From the NCBI RefSeq assembly GCF_048320135.1, contig NZ_CP182947.1:1178001-1242000 (forward strand): a DNA stretch of 64,000 nucleotides. The letters are read 5' to 3'. The translations under genes were made by a program, and so were the position numbers. The notes below the pieces were generated by a model that did not search any database, was not told the origin of the DNA, and worked only from the letters and a program-made list of their open reading frames with translations. The stretch comes from Ideonella_A sakaiensis_A (lineage in GTDB: Bacteria > Pseudomonadota > Gammaproteobacteria > Burkholderiales > Burkholderiaceae_C). Below, piece after piece: positions 8,952-17,807 of this stretch (the stretch's first letter is position 1; each line of letters starts with the position of its first letter).

Positions 8952-9848
8952 ATGAAGACGATCGATACGCCGCTGCTGCGCATCGCCTACGACGAATTCA
9001 ATCCTGCTGGCAGTCGGACCGTCGTGCTGCTGCACGGCTGGCCGGACAGCCCGCGGTGCTGGTCGGCGGTCGCGCCGGTGCTGGCGCAGCAGGGCTGGCG
9101 GGTGCTGGTGCCGGCGCTGCGCGGGTTTTCACCAACGCGTTTTCTCGATCCGGCGACGCCGCGGACCGGGCAACTGGCTGCGCTCGGCCGCGACCTGCTC
9201 GATTTCATCGATGCGCTGGGTCTGCAGAACCCCGCGCTGGTCGGCCACGACTGGGGCGCCCGCGCCGCAGCGATCGCCTGCGGCCTGCGGCCCGGTGTCG
9301 CCAGCCACCTGGTGCTGCTGTCGGTCGGTTACGGCACCAACAGTGCAGACCAGCCGCTGAGCCTCGCGCAGGCGCGCAATTACTGGTACCACTGGTACAT
9401 GGCGACGCCGCGCGGCCAACGCACCGTGCGCCGGCAGCGGCGTGAGTTTGCAAAGATCATGTGGGATACCTGGGCGCCGGCCGGCTGGTACGCCGAGGCG
9501 GAGTTCGAAGCGACGGCGCACGCCTTCGACAACGACGACTGGCCCGACATCACGCTGCATTCCTACCAGCACCGTTGGGGCCATGCCCCGGGCGACCCGG
9601 CCTACGATGCCGACGAGGCGAAACTGTCGCCGGCGCCGGTGCTCGAAGTGCCGACGCTGGTGCTGCACGGCGAGGTCGACACCGTCAACCATCCGGATAC
9701 CTCGGCCGGCAAGGAGCAGTTTTTCAGCGGCCGCTATGAACGCAGGCTGCTGCCCGGCCTCGGCCATTTTCCGCAGCGCGAAAATGCCGCGCAGGTCGCG
9801 CAGGAGCTGAGCCGGTTTCTCGAAGCCGGCGCCGGAAGCAACAACTAG
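8952..9848 (+). CDS. Alpha/beta hydrolase, epoxide hydrolase-like
   Basis: The 298-residue product starts at an ATG preceded by AGGAGA. It has the oxyanion motif H-G-W-P-D-S at about 27-32, a G-H-D-W-G-A nucleophile elbow near 98-103 with aspartate rather than serine, and a late G-L-G-H-F-P containing the probable catalytic histidine. An Asp nucleophile with H-G-W-P is typical of soluble epoxide hydrolases and haloalkane dehalogenases. Paired tyrosines in the cap region (Y-W-Y-H-W-Y) could serve epoxide opening. The physiological substrate is not indicated by neighbours. Confidence 0.85.
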   Translation: MKTIDTPLLRIAYDEFNPAGSRTVVLLHGWPDSPRCWSAVAPVLAQQGWRVLVPALRGFSPTRFLDPATPRTGQLAALGRDLLDFIDALGLQNPALVGHDWGARAAAIACGLRPGVASHLVLLSVGYGTNSADQPLSLAQARNYWYHWYMATPRGQRTVRRQRREFAKIMWDTWAPAGWYAEAEFEATAHAFDNDDWPDITLHSYQHRWGHAPGDPAYDADEAKLSPAPVLEVPTLVLHGEVDTVNHPDTSAGKEQFFSGRYERRLLPGLGHFPQRENAAQVAQELSRFLEAGAGSNN

Positions 9849-10042
9849 CCGATCTGGCCGGCAGCGTACCGGCGCTGCGCAACAGCGCATCCCGACTGGC
9901 CTCGTTCGACCGCGCGCCCGCCGGCGGCACCGGGTGATGCGGGGACCGAACGAGCCGCCCGAGTGCGGGTTTTCGCCTATCCCCGACAATAAGCCACGGC
10001 CTGGTGCTCCACCCGGCCGTTTGCCATTTCGGGATTGCATCG

Positions 10043-10615
10043 ATGAGTGAACAGCATTTTTCCTTTTTCCAGCGCCTCGGCCTGGCGTTCGGCACCTTTT
10101 TCGCGCTGCTGGGCGACGGCCGCCTCGCCGCCCGCATCGCGGCGTTGCGCGCCGGCGCTGTCGAGGAACCGGCGCCAGCCGCCGCGCCGGTGCCGCCGCC
10201 CGCCCCACCCGCGCCATCGCCGATCCGCGCAACGGCGCAGGTCGATGCCGCACTGCAGCTGCTCGGCCTGCTGCAACGCGAGGCGCGGCTGGTCGACTTC
10301 GTGCAGGAGGATGTCGCAGCCTATGCCGATGCCGATGTGGCCGGCGCCGCACGGCTGGTCCATGCCGGCTGCCGCAAGGTGCTCGAGCAGACCTTCACGC
10401 TCGAGCCGGTGCGCAGCGAAGCCGAAGGCAGCCGCATCAGCCTCGACGAAGGTTTCGACGCGTCGGCGATCCGCCTGACCGGCAACGTCGTCGGCAAGCC
10501 GCCCTTCCGCGGCCAGCTCAGCCACCGTGGCTGGCGCGCCACCGACGTGCGGCTGCCCGGGCTGACCGAGGGCCATGACAGCCGCATCATCGCGGCCGCG
10601 GAGGTCGAGCTGTGA
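10043..10615 (+). CDS. DUF2760 protein
   Basis: The 190-residue product has an amphipathic start (F-F-Q-R-L-G-L-A-F-G-T-F-F), a proline/alanine-rich linker at about 42-60, and a C-terminal domain with D-V-A-A-Y-A-D-A-D-V-A-G-A-A-R and G-L-T-E-G-H-D-S-R-I. I recognise this as DUF2760. Its stop overlaps the GTG start of the first Hsp70 gene, so translation is likely coupled. The fixed grouping with two Hsp70-like genes suggests a client or co-factor of those ATPases; that role is inference. Confidence 0.8.
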   Translation: MSEQHFSFFQRLGLAFGTFFALLGDGRLAARIAALRAGAVEEPAPAAAPVPPPAPPAPSPIRATAQVDAALQLLGLLQREARLVDFVQEDVAAYADADVAGAARLVHAGCRKVLEQTFTLEPVRSEAEGSRISLDEGFDASAIRLTGNVVGKPPFRGQLSHRGWRATDVRLPGLTEGHDSRIIAAAEVEL

Positions 10616-12453
10616 GCAGCAATACCAGCGCGAGATTTGCAATCGGCGTCGACCTCGGTACCACCCACTGCGCGTTGTCGTGGCTGGACCTGCAGGCCGC
10701 CGATGTGACGCCACAGATTTTGCCGATCGCCCAGCAAAGCGGCCCCGGCACGGTGCAGGACCAGCCGCTGCTGCCGTCCTTCCTGTACCTGCCGCATGAA
10801 AGCGAATTTGCCGCCGGCGAGCTGGCCTTGCCGTGGGACGCCGCGCCGGATCTCGTCGTTGGCGAATGGGCGCGGCGACAGGGTGCGCAGACGCCGATCC
10901 GGCTGGTCTCGAGCGCGAAGAGCTGGCTCGGCCACGGCGGTGTCGACCGCCGCGCCGGCATCCTGCCGACCGATGCGCCGACCGAGGTGACTCGGCTGTC
11001 GCCGCTGGCAGCCAGCACCCGTTATCTGAGCCACCTGCGCGACGCCTGGAACCACCAGCATCCGGACGCGCCATTCGACCAGCAGTCGCTGACGCTGACG
11101 ATTCCGGCATCGTTTGACCCGGCCGCACGCGAGCTGACGGCCGAAGCCGCGCAGGCCGCCGGCTACAGCGGCGTCACGCTGCTCGAGGAGCCGCAGGCGG
11201 CGCTGTACAGCTGGATCGCGCAAAGTGGTGGCGACTGGCGCAAGCAGGTCAAGGTCGGCGACCTGATCCTGGTCGTCGACGTCGGCGGCGGCACCAGCGA
11301 CTTCTCGCTGATCGCAGTCGTCGAGGACGATGGCAACCTGCAGCTGCAGCGCGTCGCGGTTGGCGATCACATCCTGCTCGGCGGCGACAACATGGACCTG
11401 GCGCTGGCCCATGGCGTCGCGCGCCAGCTCGCCGCCGAAGGCAAGACGCTGGACCCGTGGCAGATGCGGGCATTGACCTACGGCTGCCGCGTCGCAAAGG
11501 AGCAGTTGCTCGGTTCGCCGGACATCGACAGCGCACCGCTGCTGATCCCGAGCCGCGGCTCGAAACTGATCGGTGGCTCGATCAAGACCGAACTAGGCCG
11601 CGAACTGCTCAGCGCGACGATCCTCGACGGCTTTTTCCCGCAGGTCGGCCGCGATGCCCGGCCGATCAGCCGGCCACGCGCCGGCCTGACGCAGATCGGC
11701 CTGCCGTATGCGCAGGATGCCGCGATCACCCGCCACCTGGCGGCGCTGCTCGGCCGCCAGCTCGGCGCGACGGCAGCCCTTGCCGGCTTCGAGGCGGCCG
11801 AGGGTGCGAGCATGCTGCATCCGACCGCGGTGTTGTTCAACGGCGGGGTCTTCAAGTCGCCGCTGCTCGCGCAGCGCACGCTCGACACGCTGAACGGCTG
11901 GCTGGCCGAGGAAGGTGCAACGCCGGCGCGCCAGCTGGCGAGTGCCGACCTCGATTTCGCAGTCGCCCGTGGCGCCGCCTATTACGGCCTGGTGCGCCAG
12001 GGCCAGGGCATCCGCATCCGCGGCGGCACCGCGCAGTCGTATTACGTCGGCATCGAATCATCGATGCCGGCGGTGCCGGGGCTCGAGCCGCCGATCCAGG
12101 CGCTGTGTGTCGCGCCGTTCGGCATGGAAGAAGGCAGCGAGGCCGGCTTGCCCGAGCAGCAGCTCGGCCTGGTGGTCGGCGAGTCGGTGCGCTTCCGCTT
12201 CTTCGGTTCATCGGTTCGGCGCGATGATGCTATCGGCCTGTTGCTCGATTTCTGGGCGCCGGACGAATTGCAGGAACTGGCCGAGATCGAGGCCACGCTG
12301 CCGGCCGAAGGCCGCGCGGTCGGCGAGGTCGTGCCGGTTCGGCTGCACGCGAAGATCACCGAAACCGGCACGCTCGAATTGCTGGCCGAGCCGGTGGCGG
12401 GCGGCGCCGGCTGGAAGGTTGAATTCGAAGTCCGCGCCGACCAGCCGGCCTGA
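10612..12453 (+). CDS. Hsp70-family ATPase, short form
   Basis: The 613-residue protein starts at GTG 10612, overlapping the DUF2760 stop. Actin-fold ATPase motifs are clear: G-V-D-L-G-T-T-H at 12-19, V-V-D-V-G-G-G-T-S-D at 221-230, G-G-D-N-M-D near 257-262, and F-N-G-G-V-F later. The C-terminal 130 residues form a reduced beta-rich region, and no classical DnaK helical lid or EEVD tail is visible. This is not DnaK, HscA or HscC by layout. It lies 14 bp before a second, longer Hsp70 homologue and probably acts with it. Confidence 0.88.
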   Translation: MSSNTSARFAIGVDLGTTHCALSWLDLQAADVTPQILPIAQQSGPGTVQDQPLLPSFLYLPHESEFAAGELALPWDAAPDLVVGEWARRQGAQTPIRLVSSAKSWLGHGGVDRRAGILPTDAPTEVTRLSPLAASTRYLSHLRDAWNHQHPDAPFDQQSLTLTIPASFDPAARELTAEAAQAAGYSGVTLLEEPQAALYSWIAQSGGDWRKQVKVGDLILVVDVGGGTSDFSLIAVVEDDGNLQLQRVAVGDHILLGGDNMDLALAHGVARQLAAEGKTLDPWQMRALTYGCRVAKEQLLGSPDIDSAPLLIPSRGSKLIGGSIKTELGRELLSATILDGFFPQVGRDARPISRPRAGLTQIGLPYAQDAAITRHLAALLGRQLGATAALAGFEAAEGASMLHPTAVLFNGGVFKSPLLAQRTLDTLNGWLAEEGATPARQLASADLDFAVARGAAYYGLVRQGQGIRIRGGTAQSYYVGIESSMPAVPGLEPPIQALCVAPFGMEEGSEAGLPEQQLGLVVGESVRFRFFGSSVRRDDAIGLLLDFWAPDELQELAEIEATLPAEGRAVGEVVPVRLHAKITETGTLELLAEPVAGGAGWKVEFEVRADQPA

Positions 12454-12467
12454 GCAGGCGGCCCTAG

Positions 12468-15296
12468 ATGGCAACCGCCAGCAAGCCCCAGTCCGCCGCC
12501 GTCTACCGGGTCGGCATCGACCTCGGCACCACCCACACGGTGGTTGCCTGCGCGCGGCTGGACAGCAGCGAGATCGAGGTCTTCCCGATCCAGCAGACCG
12601 TCGCCGCCGGCGAAGTGGCGGCGCGGCCGATGTTGCCGTCGCTGCGTTTTCATCCGGCAGCCGGCGCGCTCGCGAGCGCTGACCTGCTGCTGCCGTGGGC
12701 CAGCGACGAATCCGCGGTGCTCGGCGCGTTTGCCCGCGAGCTCGGCGAACAGACGCCCGGCCGGCTGGTCAGCAGCGCGAAGAGCTGGTTGTCGCACCAG
12801 GCGGTCGACCGCGGCGCCGACATCCTGCCGTGGGGCGCGCCCGACGAGGTGACGAAGATCTCGCCGCTGGCGGCCAGTGCGAGTTATCTGCGCCATGTGC
12901 GCCTGGCCTGGGACCATGCCCACCCGGAGGCGCCGCTGGCGAAGCAGCAGATCGTGCTGACGGTGCCGGCATCGTTCGACGATGGCGCGCGGCAGCTGAC
13001 GCTGGAAGCGGCGCGTCTCGCCGGCCTGCCGCCGCTGCTGCTGATCGAGGAACCGCAGGCCGCGTTCTACGACTGGGTGCACAGCCACTGCGACACGCTC
13101 GCGCAGGATCTGGCCGCGACCCGCCGCCTGCTGGTCTGCGACGTCGGCGGCGGCACGACCGACCTCAGCCTGATCGAGGTCGAACTGGTCGACGGCTTGC
13201 CGCGGCTGACGCGTACCGGCGTCGGCGAACACCTGGTGCTCGGCGGCGACAACATGGACCTTGCGCTGGCCCGCTGGATCGAGCCGCGGCTCAGCGGCGC
13301 CGCGGCGCGCCTGTCGGCGGTGCAGCTGGCGCAATTGACGCAGCGCTGCCGCGCCGCGAAGGAGTTGCTGCTGAGCCCGGACGGGCCGGACCACACGACC
13401 GTCACCTTGCTCGGCAGCGGCAGCCGCTTGATCGGCGGCGCACGCTCGGCGACGATGAGCCGCGCCGATGTCGACCGGCTGCTCGTCGACGGCTTTTTCC
13501 CGCAGGTTCCAGCCGATGCAACGCCGCAACGCGCGCGCGGCGGCCTGGTCGAATTCGGCCTGCCGTATGCGAGCGACGCCGCGATCACCCGCCATGTCGC
13601 GGCCTTCCTGGCGCGCCAGCCCGGCGCGGCGCACGAGAAACTGCCGGATACGCTGCTGCTCAATGGCGGCGTCTTCCATGCATTGCCGCTGCGCCAGCGG
13701 CTGCTCGACACGCTGAACGGCTGGGCCGCCGACGGCGCGCCGCCGATCCGCCTGTTGGAGACCGTGCAACTCGACGCTGCGGTGGCGCGAGGCGCGGTGG
13801 CGTATGCGATGGCCCGCGACGGTGCCACGCCGCGGATTGCCGGCGGTTCGGCGCGCAGCTATTTTCTGCTGCTCGATGGCGACAAGGCGCAGCAGGCCGG
13901 CAAGCCGCCACGCGGCGTCTGCCTGTTGCCGCACGGCGCCGAGGAAGGCCAGCCGGTGCAACTGCACGCGCAGCGCTTCAGCCTGCGGCTTGGCCGGCCG
14001 GTTCGTTTCCACCTGGCCAGCAGCGTCGTCGAGGTCGGCTCGCGCCCGGGCGACGTGATCGCGCTGCCGCCCGGCGACTTCATCCTGCTGCCGCCGATTG
14101 CCACCGTGCTGAACGACCGCGGCGCAAGCGAGGACACATCCAATGCTGCCGCATCGCGCGAGGTGCTGGTCGAACTGAGCACGATGGTCACCGAAGTCGG
14201 CACGCTGGAGATGTCGTGCGTCGCGATCGACGCGCCACAGCAGCGCTGGCGGCTCGAATTCCAGTTGCGCGGCGAGCCCGAAGACAGCGGCGCCGAAGCG
14301 GCGCGTCCGCCCCATCCGCGCCTGAAAGACGCCGTTGAAGCGATCGGCCGCGTCTATGGCAATCGCAAGCAGCAGGTCGACGCCAAGGAGGTCCGGCAGC
14401 TGCGGGCCCATCTCGAACGCCTGCTCGGCAACCGCGCCGGCTGGGATACGCCGCTGTTGCGGGCGCTGTTCACTGCGCTGTTCGACGGCGCGAGGCGCCG
14501 GCGCCGCAGCGCGTTGCACGAGCGGCTGTGGTTCAACCTGGTCGGCTTCACGCTGCGCCCGGGCTACGGCGACCCGCTCGACGAATGGCGGATCGCGCAG
14601 ATGTGGGAACTGTTCGGCCCCGGCATTGCGCACAGCAACGAAAGCCAGCAATGGTCGGAATGGTGGACGCTGTGGCGGCGCATCGCCGGCGGCCTGTCGG
14701 CCGAACAGCAGGAGATGGTCTACGACGTCATCGCCTACTACCTGCAGCCGCCCGGCGGCAGTGACATCGAAGAGCCCGAAGGCCCGGCGATGGACGGCCT
14801 CGACGACATGCTGCGGATGGCCGCATCGTTCGAGCGGCTCGACGTCGCCCGCAAGCTGCAGTTCGGCGGCTGGCTGCTGCAACGGTTGCGCAACCCGAAG
14901 GAAAATCCGCACAGCTGGTGGGCGCTCGGACGGCTGGGCGCGCGGCAACCGATGTATGCCAGCCTGCACCACGTCGTGCCACCCGAGCAGGTCCAGCCAT
15001 GGCTGGAGAGCCTGCTGGGGCAGGATTGGACCACGGTCGAGCCGGCCGCCTTCGCCGCCGCGCAGATCGCCCGCGCCACCGGCGACCGTGCACGCGACCT
15101 GCCCGAATCGATTCGCAAACAGGTCGCCGACCGCCTCGACGCCGCCCGCGCCGCGCCGAGCTGGGCCGCGATGGTGCGCGAAGTCACCGTGCTCGATGAG
15201 GCCGATACGCGGCGGGTTTTTGGAGAGTCGCTGCCGCCGGGGTTGCGGCTGGTGACAACCGAGAGCGTCAGCGCGTCTCAGCCACTCAAAAGCTAA
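12468..15296 (+). CDS. Hsp70-family protein with C-terminal DUF3731 domain
   Basis: The 942-residue protein repeats the actin-fold plan of its upstream neighbour: G-I-D-L-G-T-T-H at 16-23, C-D-V-G-G-G-T-T-D, G-G-D-N-M-D, and L-N-G-G-V-F. After a reduced substrate-binding-like region, the last 330 residues form a helical domain rich in Trp and Arg (W-F-N-L-V-G-F-T-L-R-P-G-Y-G-D-P-L-D-E-W), which I recognise as DUF3731. The two Hsp70 proteins share many segments outside the ATPase signatures and look like ancient duplicates. The TAA stop at 15294-15296 overlaps the TAG stop of the convergent caspase-like gene. Confidence 0.88.
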   Translation: MATASKPQSAAVYRVGIDLGTTHTVVACARLDSSEIEVFPIQQTVAAGEVAARPMLPSLRFHPAAGALASADLLLPWASDESAVLGAFARELGEQTPGRLVSSAKSWLSHQAVDRGADILPWGAPDEVTKISPLAASASYLRHVRLAWDHAHPEAPLAKQQIVLTVPASFDDGARQLTLEAARLAGLPPLLLIEEPQAAFYDWVHSHCDTLAQDLAATRRLLVCDVGGGTTDLSLIEVELVDGLPRLTRTGVGEHLVLGGDNMDLALARWIEPRLSGAAARLSAVQLAQLTQRCRAAKELLLSPDGPDHTTVTLLGSGSRLIGGARSATMSRADVDRLLVDGFFPQVPADATPQRARGGLVEFGLPYASDAAITRHVAAFLARQPGAAHEKLPDTLLLNGGVFHALPLRQRLLDTLNGWAADGAPPIRLLETVQLDAAVARGAVAYAMARDGATPRIAGGSARSYFLLLDGDKAQQAGKPPRGVCLLPHGAEEGQPVQLHAQRFSLRLGRPVRFHLASSVVEVGSRPGDVIALPPGDFILLPPIATVLNDRGASEDTSNAAASREVLVELSTMVTEVGTLEMSCVAIDAPQQRWRLEFQLRGEPEDSGAEAARPPHPRLKDAVEAIGRVYGNRKQQVDAKEVRQLRAHLERLLGNRAGWDTPLLRALFTALFDGARRRRRSALHERLWFNLVGFTLRPGYGDPLDEWRIAQMWELFGPGIAHSNESQQWSEWWTLWRRIAGGLSAEQQEMVYDVIAYYLQPPGGSDIEEPEGPAMDGLDDMLRMAASFERLDVARKLQFGGWLLQRLRNPKENPHSWWALGRLGARQPMYASLHHVVPPEQVQPWLESLLGQDWTTVEPAAFAAAQIARATGDRARDLPESIRKQVADRLDAARAAPSWAAMVREVTVLDEADTRRVFGESLPPGLRLVTTESVSASQPLKS

Positions 15297-16993
15297 CGCC
15301 GCCGCACGAACAGAAAATCCCCGCCGTCGTGGCCGGCGCGGCGGATGTCGGAGAACTCGGGGGTCTGGTCGGCGGCGAGTGCGACCGGGCGGCGCAGGTC
15401 GCTGAACAGCGTCGTGCCGTCGATCACGCCGCGGTTCTCGTTGAGGATCTGAACCAGCGCCCTTGCAAATGGCGAGTGGCGGCCGTCGACCGAATCGAAT
15501 ACCGGCTCGAGGCCGCCGGACGACATCGCCTGGCGTGCCTTTTTCTGCGAGATCCGTTTCAGATAGTCGGGGTCGAGCGCCGGGCGGCTGTTGATGCCGC
15601 GGGTCAATGTGCCCGAGAAGCAGCTGTCGGCAATCACCAGCATGTGCTTGACCTTCAGCGCCTTCGCGAGGTCGCGCACGACATCGTTCGACAACCACTG
15701 GCTGCGCCTCTCGGCACGTGCATCGGTCGGCAGCCAGAAGCCCTGGTCGGCTTCCTTGTCGAGCCACCCATGGCCGGCGTAATAGATCAGCAGGTTGTCG
15801 TTTTCCTTCAGCGTCTCGCGCATCACATCCATCGCCTCGATGATCTGTTCGCGAGTCGGGTCGAGCAGCAGCCTGACCTTGTAGTCGTAATACTCCTGCA
15901 GCACCTTCGCCACCGCCTTCGCATCGTTGTGCGCGGTGTCCAGCGTCGGCAGGTGCTTGTAGCTGTTGATGCCGATGATCAGCGCGTGGTAGTTGCCGAA
16001 ATCGATCGACGGCGGAGGTGGTGTCGCGACGCTGGCCGATTCCGGCGCTGCATCGCCCGGGACGCCGCGCGCAGTCGGATTGAGGTAGGCGTCGAGAAGC
16101 TTGCGGCGGCGCTGCTGGAATTCCGATTCGGCCAGTATCGACTTGTCGCGCAGCGTCTGCAGCATCGCCAGCCGCTGCTCCAGCTCGGCCGCCGGCGGCA
16201 GGTTGGAGGGCTCGGCTGGTGATGTTTGCGGCGCGGCCGGTGACGCAGCGGCCGGCCGCTGACCGACCGGGCTCGCGGGTGCCGGTGCCGCTGCCGGCGC
16301 TGGAGTGGGTGCCGGACGCGCCGCCGGCCGCGCGGCCTCGGGCGGCGCCAGCGATGCGACGGCAACCGGCGGCGGGCGGTCCTTCTTGCCCGACAGCAGG
16401 TTGATCTTCTGCCTGACGATCACGTCGTCGGGGCGCACTTTCATCACCGCATGGAAGGCGGTCAGCGCCTCGTCGATGCGGCCGTCGGCGGCCAGCAGGT
16501 CGCCTTTTGCCGACAGCAGCGCCGGGTCGCCGGGTTCGTGCTTCAGCGCCGCATCGCAGGCCGCCAGCCCGGGCTCGCCCGACAGGCGCGTGCAGCGGAT
16601 GCGCGTCATCGACGCGGCAATCTCCTCGGCATTCGGCTTCGCATTGCGCTCGCGTTCGCGCGCGGCAATCGCCTCCATTTCGTCGGCATAACTCTTCGCC
16701 ACCGCGAGGCGGTTCTGCAAGCTGCCGCTGGCCGGAAATTTGCGCAGCGCGGTGGCCAGCAACACGGCTGCCTTGCGGTGCTCCTTCTGTTCGACCATCA
16801 GGTCGGCAAGCCGTTCGACCAGGCGTTCACTTTCCAGCGCTTCATCGGCAATCGCCCGGCAACGCCCGTCGACCTTCAGCTCGCGTTCATCGGTGCACTC
16901 GATCACGTCGCGCAACAGCGTCGCGCTGGCGTGAGGCGCCGCCAGCACCAGCATCGATCCGACCAGCAACCGGGCAAGCACGAAACGCAGCAT
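15293..16993 (-). CDS. Exported caspase-like (peptidase C14) protein with TPR-like region
   Basis: The 566-residue product starts at ATG 16993 with a signal peptide (cleavage likely after A-S-A), five bases after the stop of the lipoprotein gene. An N-terminal helical repeat region (about 40-215) resembles TPRs. A Pro/Ala-rich linker and a SHOCT-like helical hairpin (near 300-340) precede a C14 domain (about 365-566). The catalytic histidine is in Y-Y-A-G-H-G-W and the cysteine in I-A-D-S-C-F-S-G-T. Export of a caspase-fold peptidase points to a periplasmic or surface role. The longer open frame upstream has no supporting ribosome site. Confidence 0.87.
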   Translation of the reverse strand: MLRFVLARLLVGSMLVLAAPHASATLLRDVIECTDERELKVDGRCRAIADEALESERLVERLADLMVEQKEHRKAAVLLATALRKFPASGSLQNRLAVAKSYADEMEAIAARERERNAKPNAEEIAASMTRIRCTRLSGEPGLAACDAALKHEPGDPALLSAKGDLLAADGRIDEALTAFHAVMKVRPDDVIVRQKINLLSGKKDRPPPVAVASLAPPEAARPAARPAPTPAPAAAPAPASPVGQRPAAASPAAPQTSPAEPSNLPPAAELEQRLAMLQTLRDKSILAESEFQQRRRKLLDAYLNPTARGVPGDAAPESASVATPPPPSIDFGNYHALIIGINSYKHLPTLDTAHNDAKAVAKVLQEYYDYKVRLLLDPTREQIIEAMDVMRETLKENDNLLIYYAGHGWLDKEADQGFWLPTDARAERRSQWLSNDVVRDLAKALKVKHMLVIADSCFSGTLTRGINSRPALDPDYLKRISQKKARQAMSSGGLEPVFDSVDGRHSPFARALVQILNENRGVIDGTTLFSDLRRPVALAADQTPEFSDIRRAGHDGGDFLFVRRR

Positions 16994-16998
16994 GACGA

Positions 16999-17715
16999 TC
17001 AACGGTAGCCGGACGTGCCTATGCCCTGGCTGCCTGCCTTGTCGACATCGGGGTGCCATTGCCACAGGCCGTTCGGCAGCCGGATCAGGCCGAACAGATA
17101 GCGGCGCTCGATCTGCGAAAACGGCGGGTTTTCGCGGCCAACCATCTCCTCGATCTGCGAGCGCCATCCTTTCGTGTCACGGACCAGCGATGCCGTCTGC
17201 GTCTTCAGTTCCTCGGCCAGCGAGACCAGGTCCTCGGGTTTGTTGCTGGCGCGGATCTCCTGGCAGATTGCGACACCGACCCTGGCGCCCTGCCGAACCT
17301 TCGATGCGGTCGACTCGAGGCCGAGCACGCTGTCCTTCAGGTTCTTGCTTGCGTCCGGCGAATCAGCGGCAAATTTCAGGTGGTCGGTTCCGCCCTCGAT
17401 CGCGCGGATCAGCCCATATCCGGTGCCTGGACCTTGCGAAACGAGTTTCGGGTCGAGCGCGTGCAATACGCCGTCGACATGCCGTTTCAGTTCGGCCGGG
17501 TTGCGCCCGGACTGGTGGGCCTTCGCCGCCTGTTCGGCAGCAACCGCCGCCTCGCGTTCGGCCACCTCGAGCAGACCGATGCGCTCGGGCGTATCGACCC
17601 AACCGGACAGCGTATGGCCGAGGTGGACGTGGGCAATGGTTGGCCGAACGACCGTATAACAGCCGGACAGAAAGGTGGCAGCAAGCAACAACACAATGGT
17701 CTTGGCAAATCGCAC
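16999..17715 (-). CDS. Uncharacterised lipoprotein
   Basis: GTG at 17715 is chosen because AAAGGAG lies about eight bases upstream and the protein then opens with a short lipoprotein signal ending in L-S-G-C19. The 238-residue product has helical, Ala/Glu-rich stretches and no family I can name. Its stop is five bases before the ATG of the caspase-like gene, so the two are probably co-translated. It may be an envelope partner of that peptidase. The region between 17716 and 17807 is short and featureless. Confidence 0.75.
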   Translation of the reverse strand: MRFAKTIVLLLAATFLSGCYTVVRPTIAHVHLGHTLSGWVDTPERIGLLEVAEREAAVAAEQAAKAHQSGRNPAELKRHVDGVLHALDPKLVSQGPGTGYGLIRAIEGGTDHLKFAADSPDASKNLKDSVLGLESTASKVRQGARVGVAICQEIRASNKPEDLVSLAEELKTQTASLVRDTKGWRSQIEEMVGRENPPFSQIERRYLFGLIRLPNGLWQWHPDVDKAGSQGIGTSGYR

Positions 17716-17807
17716 GCGTGTTTCTCCTTTCGAGTATTCGCTGGGCGACGGCCGACCTGCATTGATCCGGGGCCGGCGTGTCGCCGGACCCGATCGCCGC
17801 CTCTGTC

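Noticed and set aside
12042..15767. Very long minus-strand open frame (1241 codons) opposite the Hsp70 genes
   Set aside because: It is antisense to clear Hsp70 coding sequence, is His/Arg/Gln-rich without domains, and reflects GC-rich codon bias.
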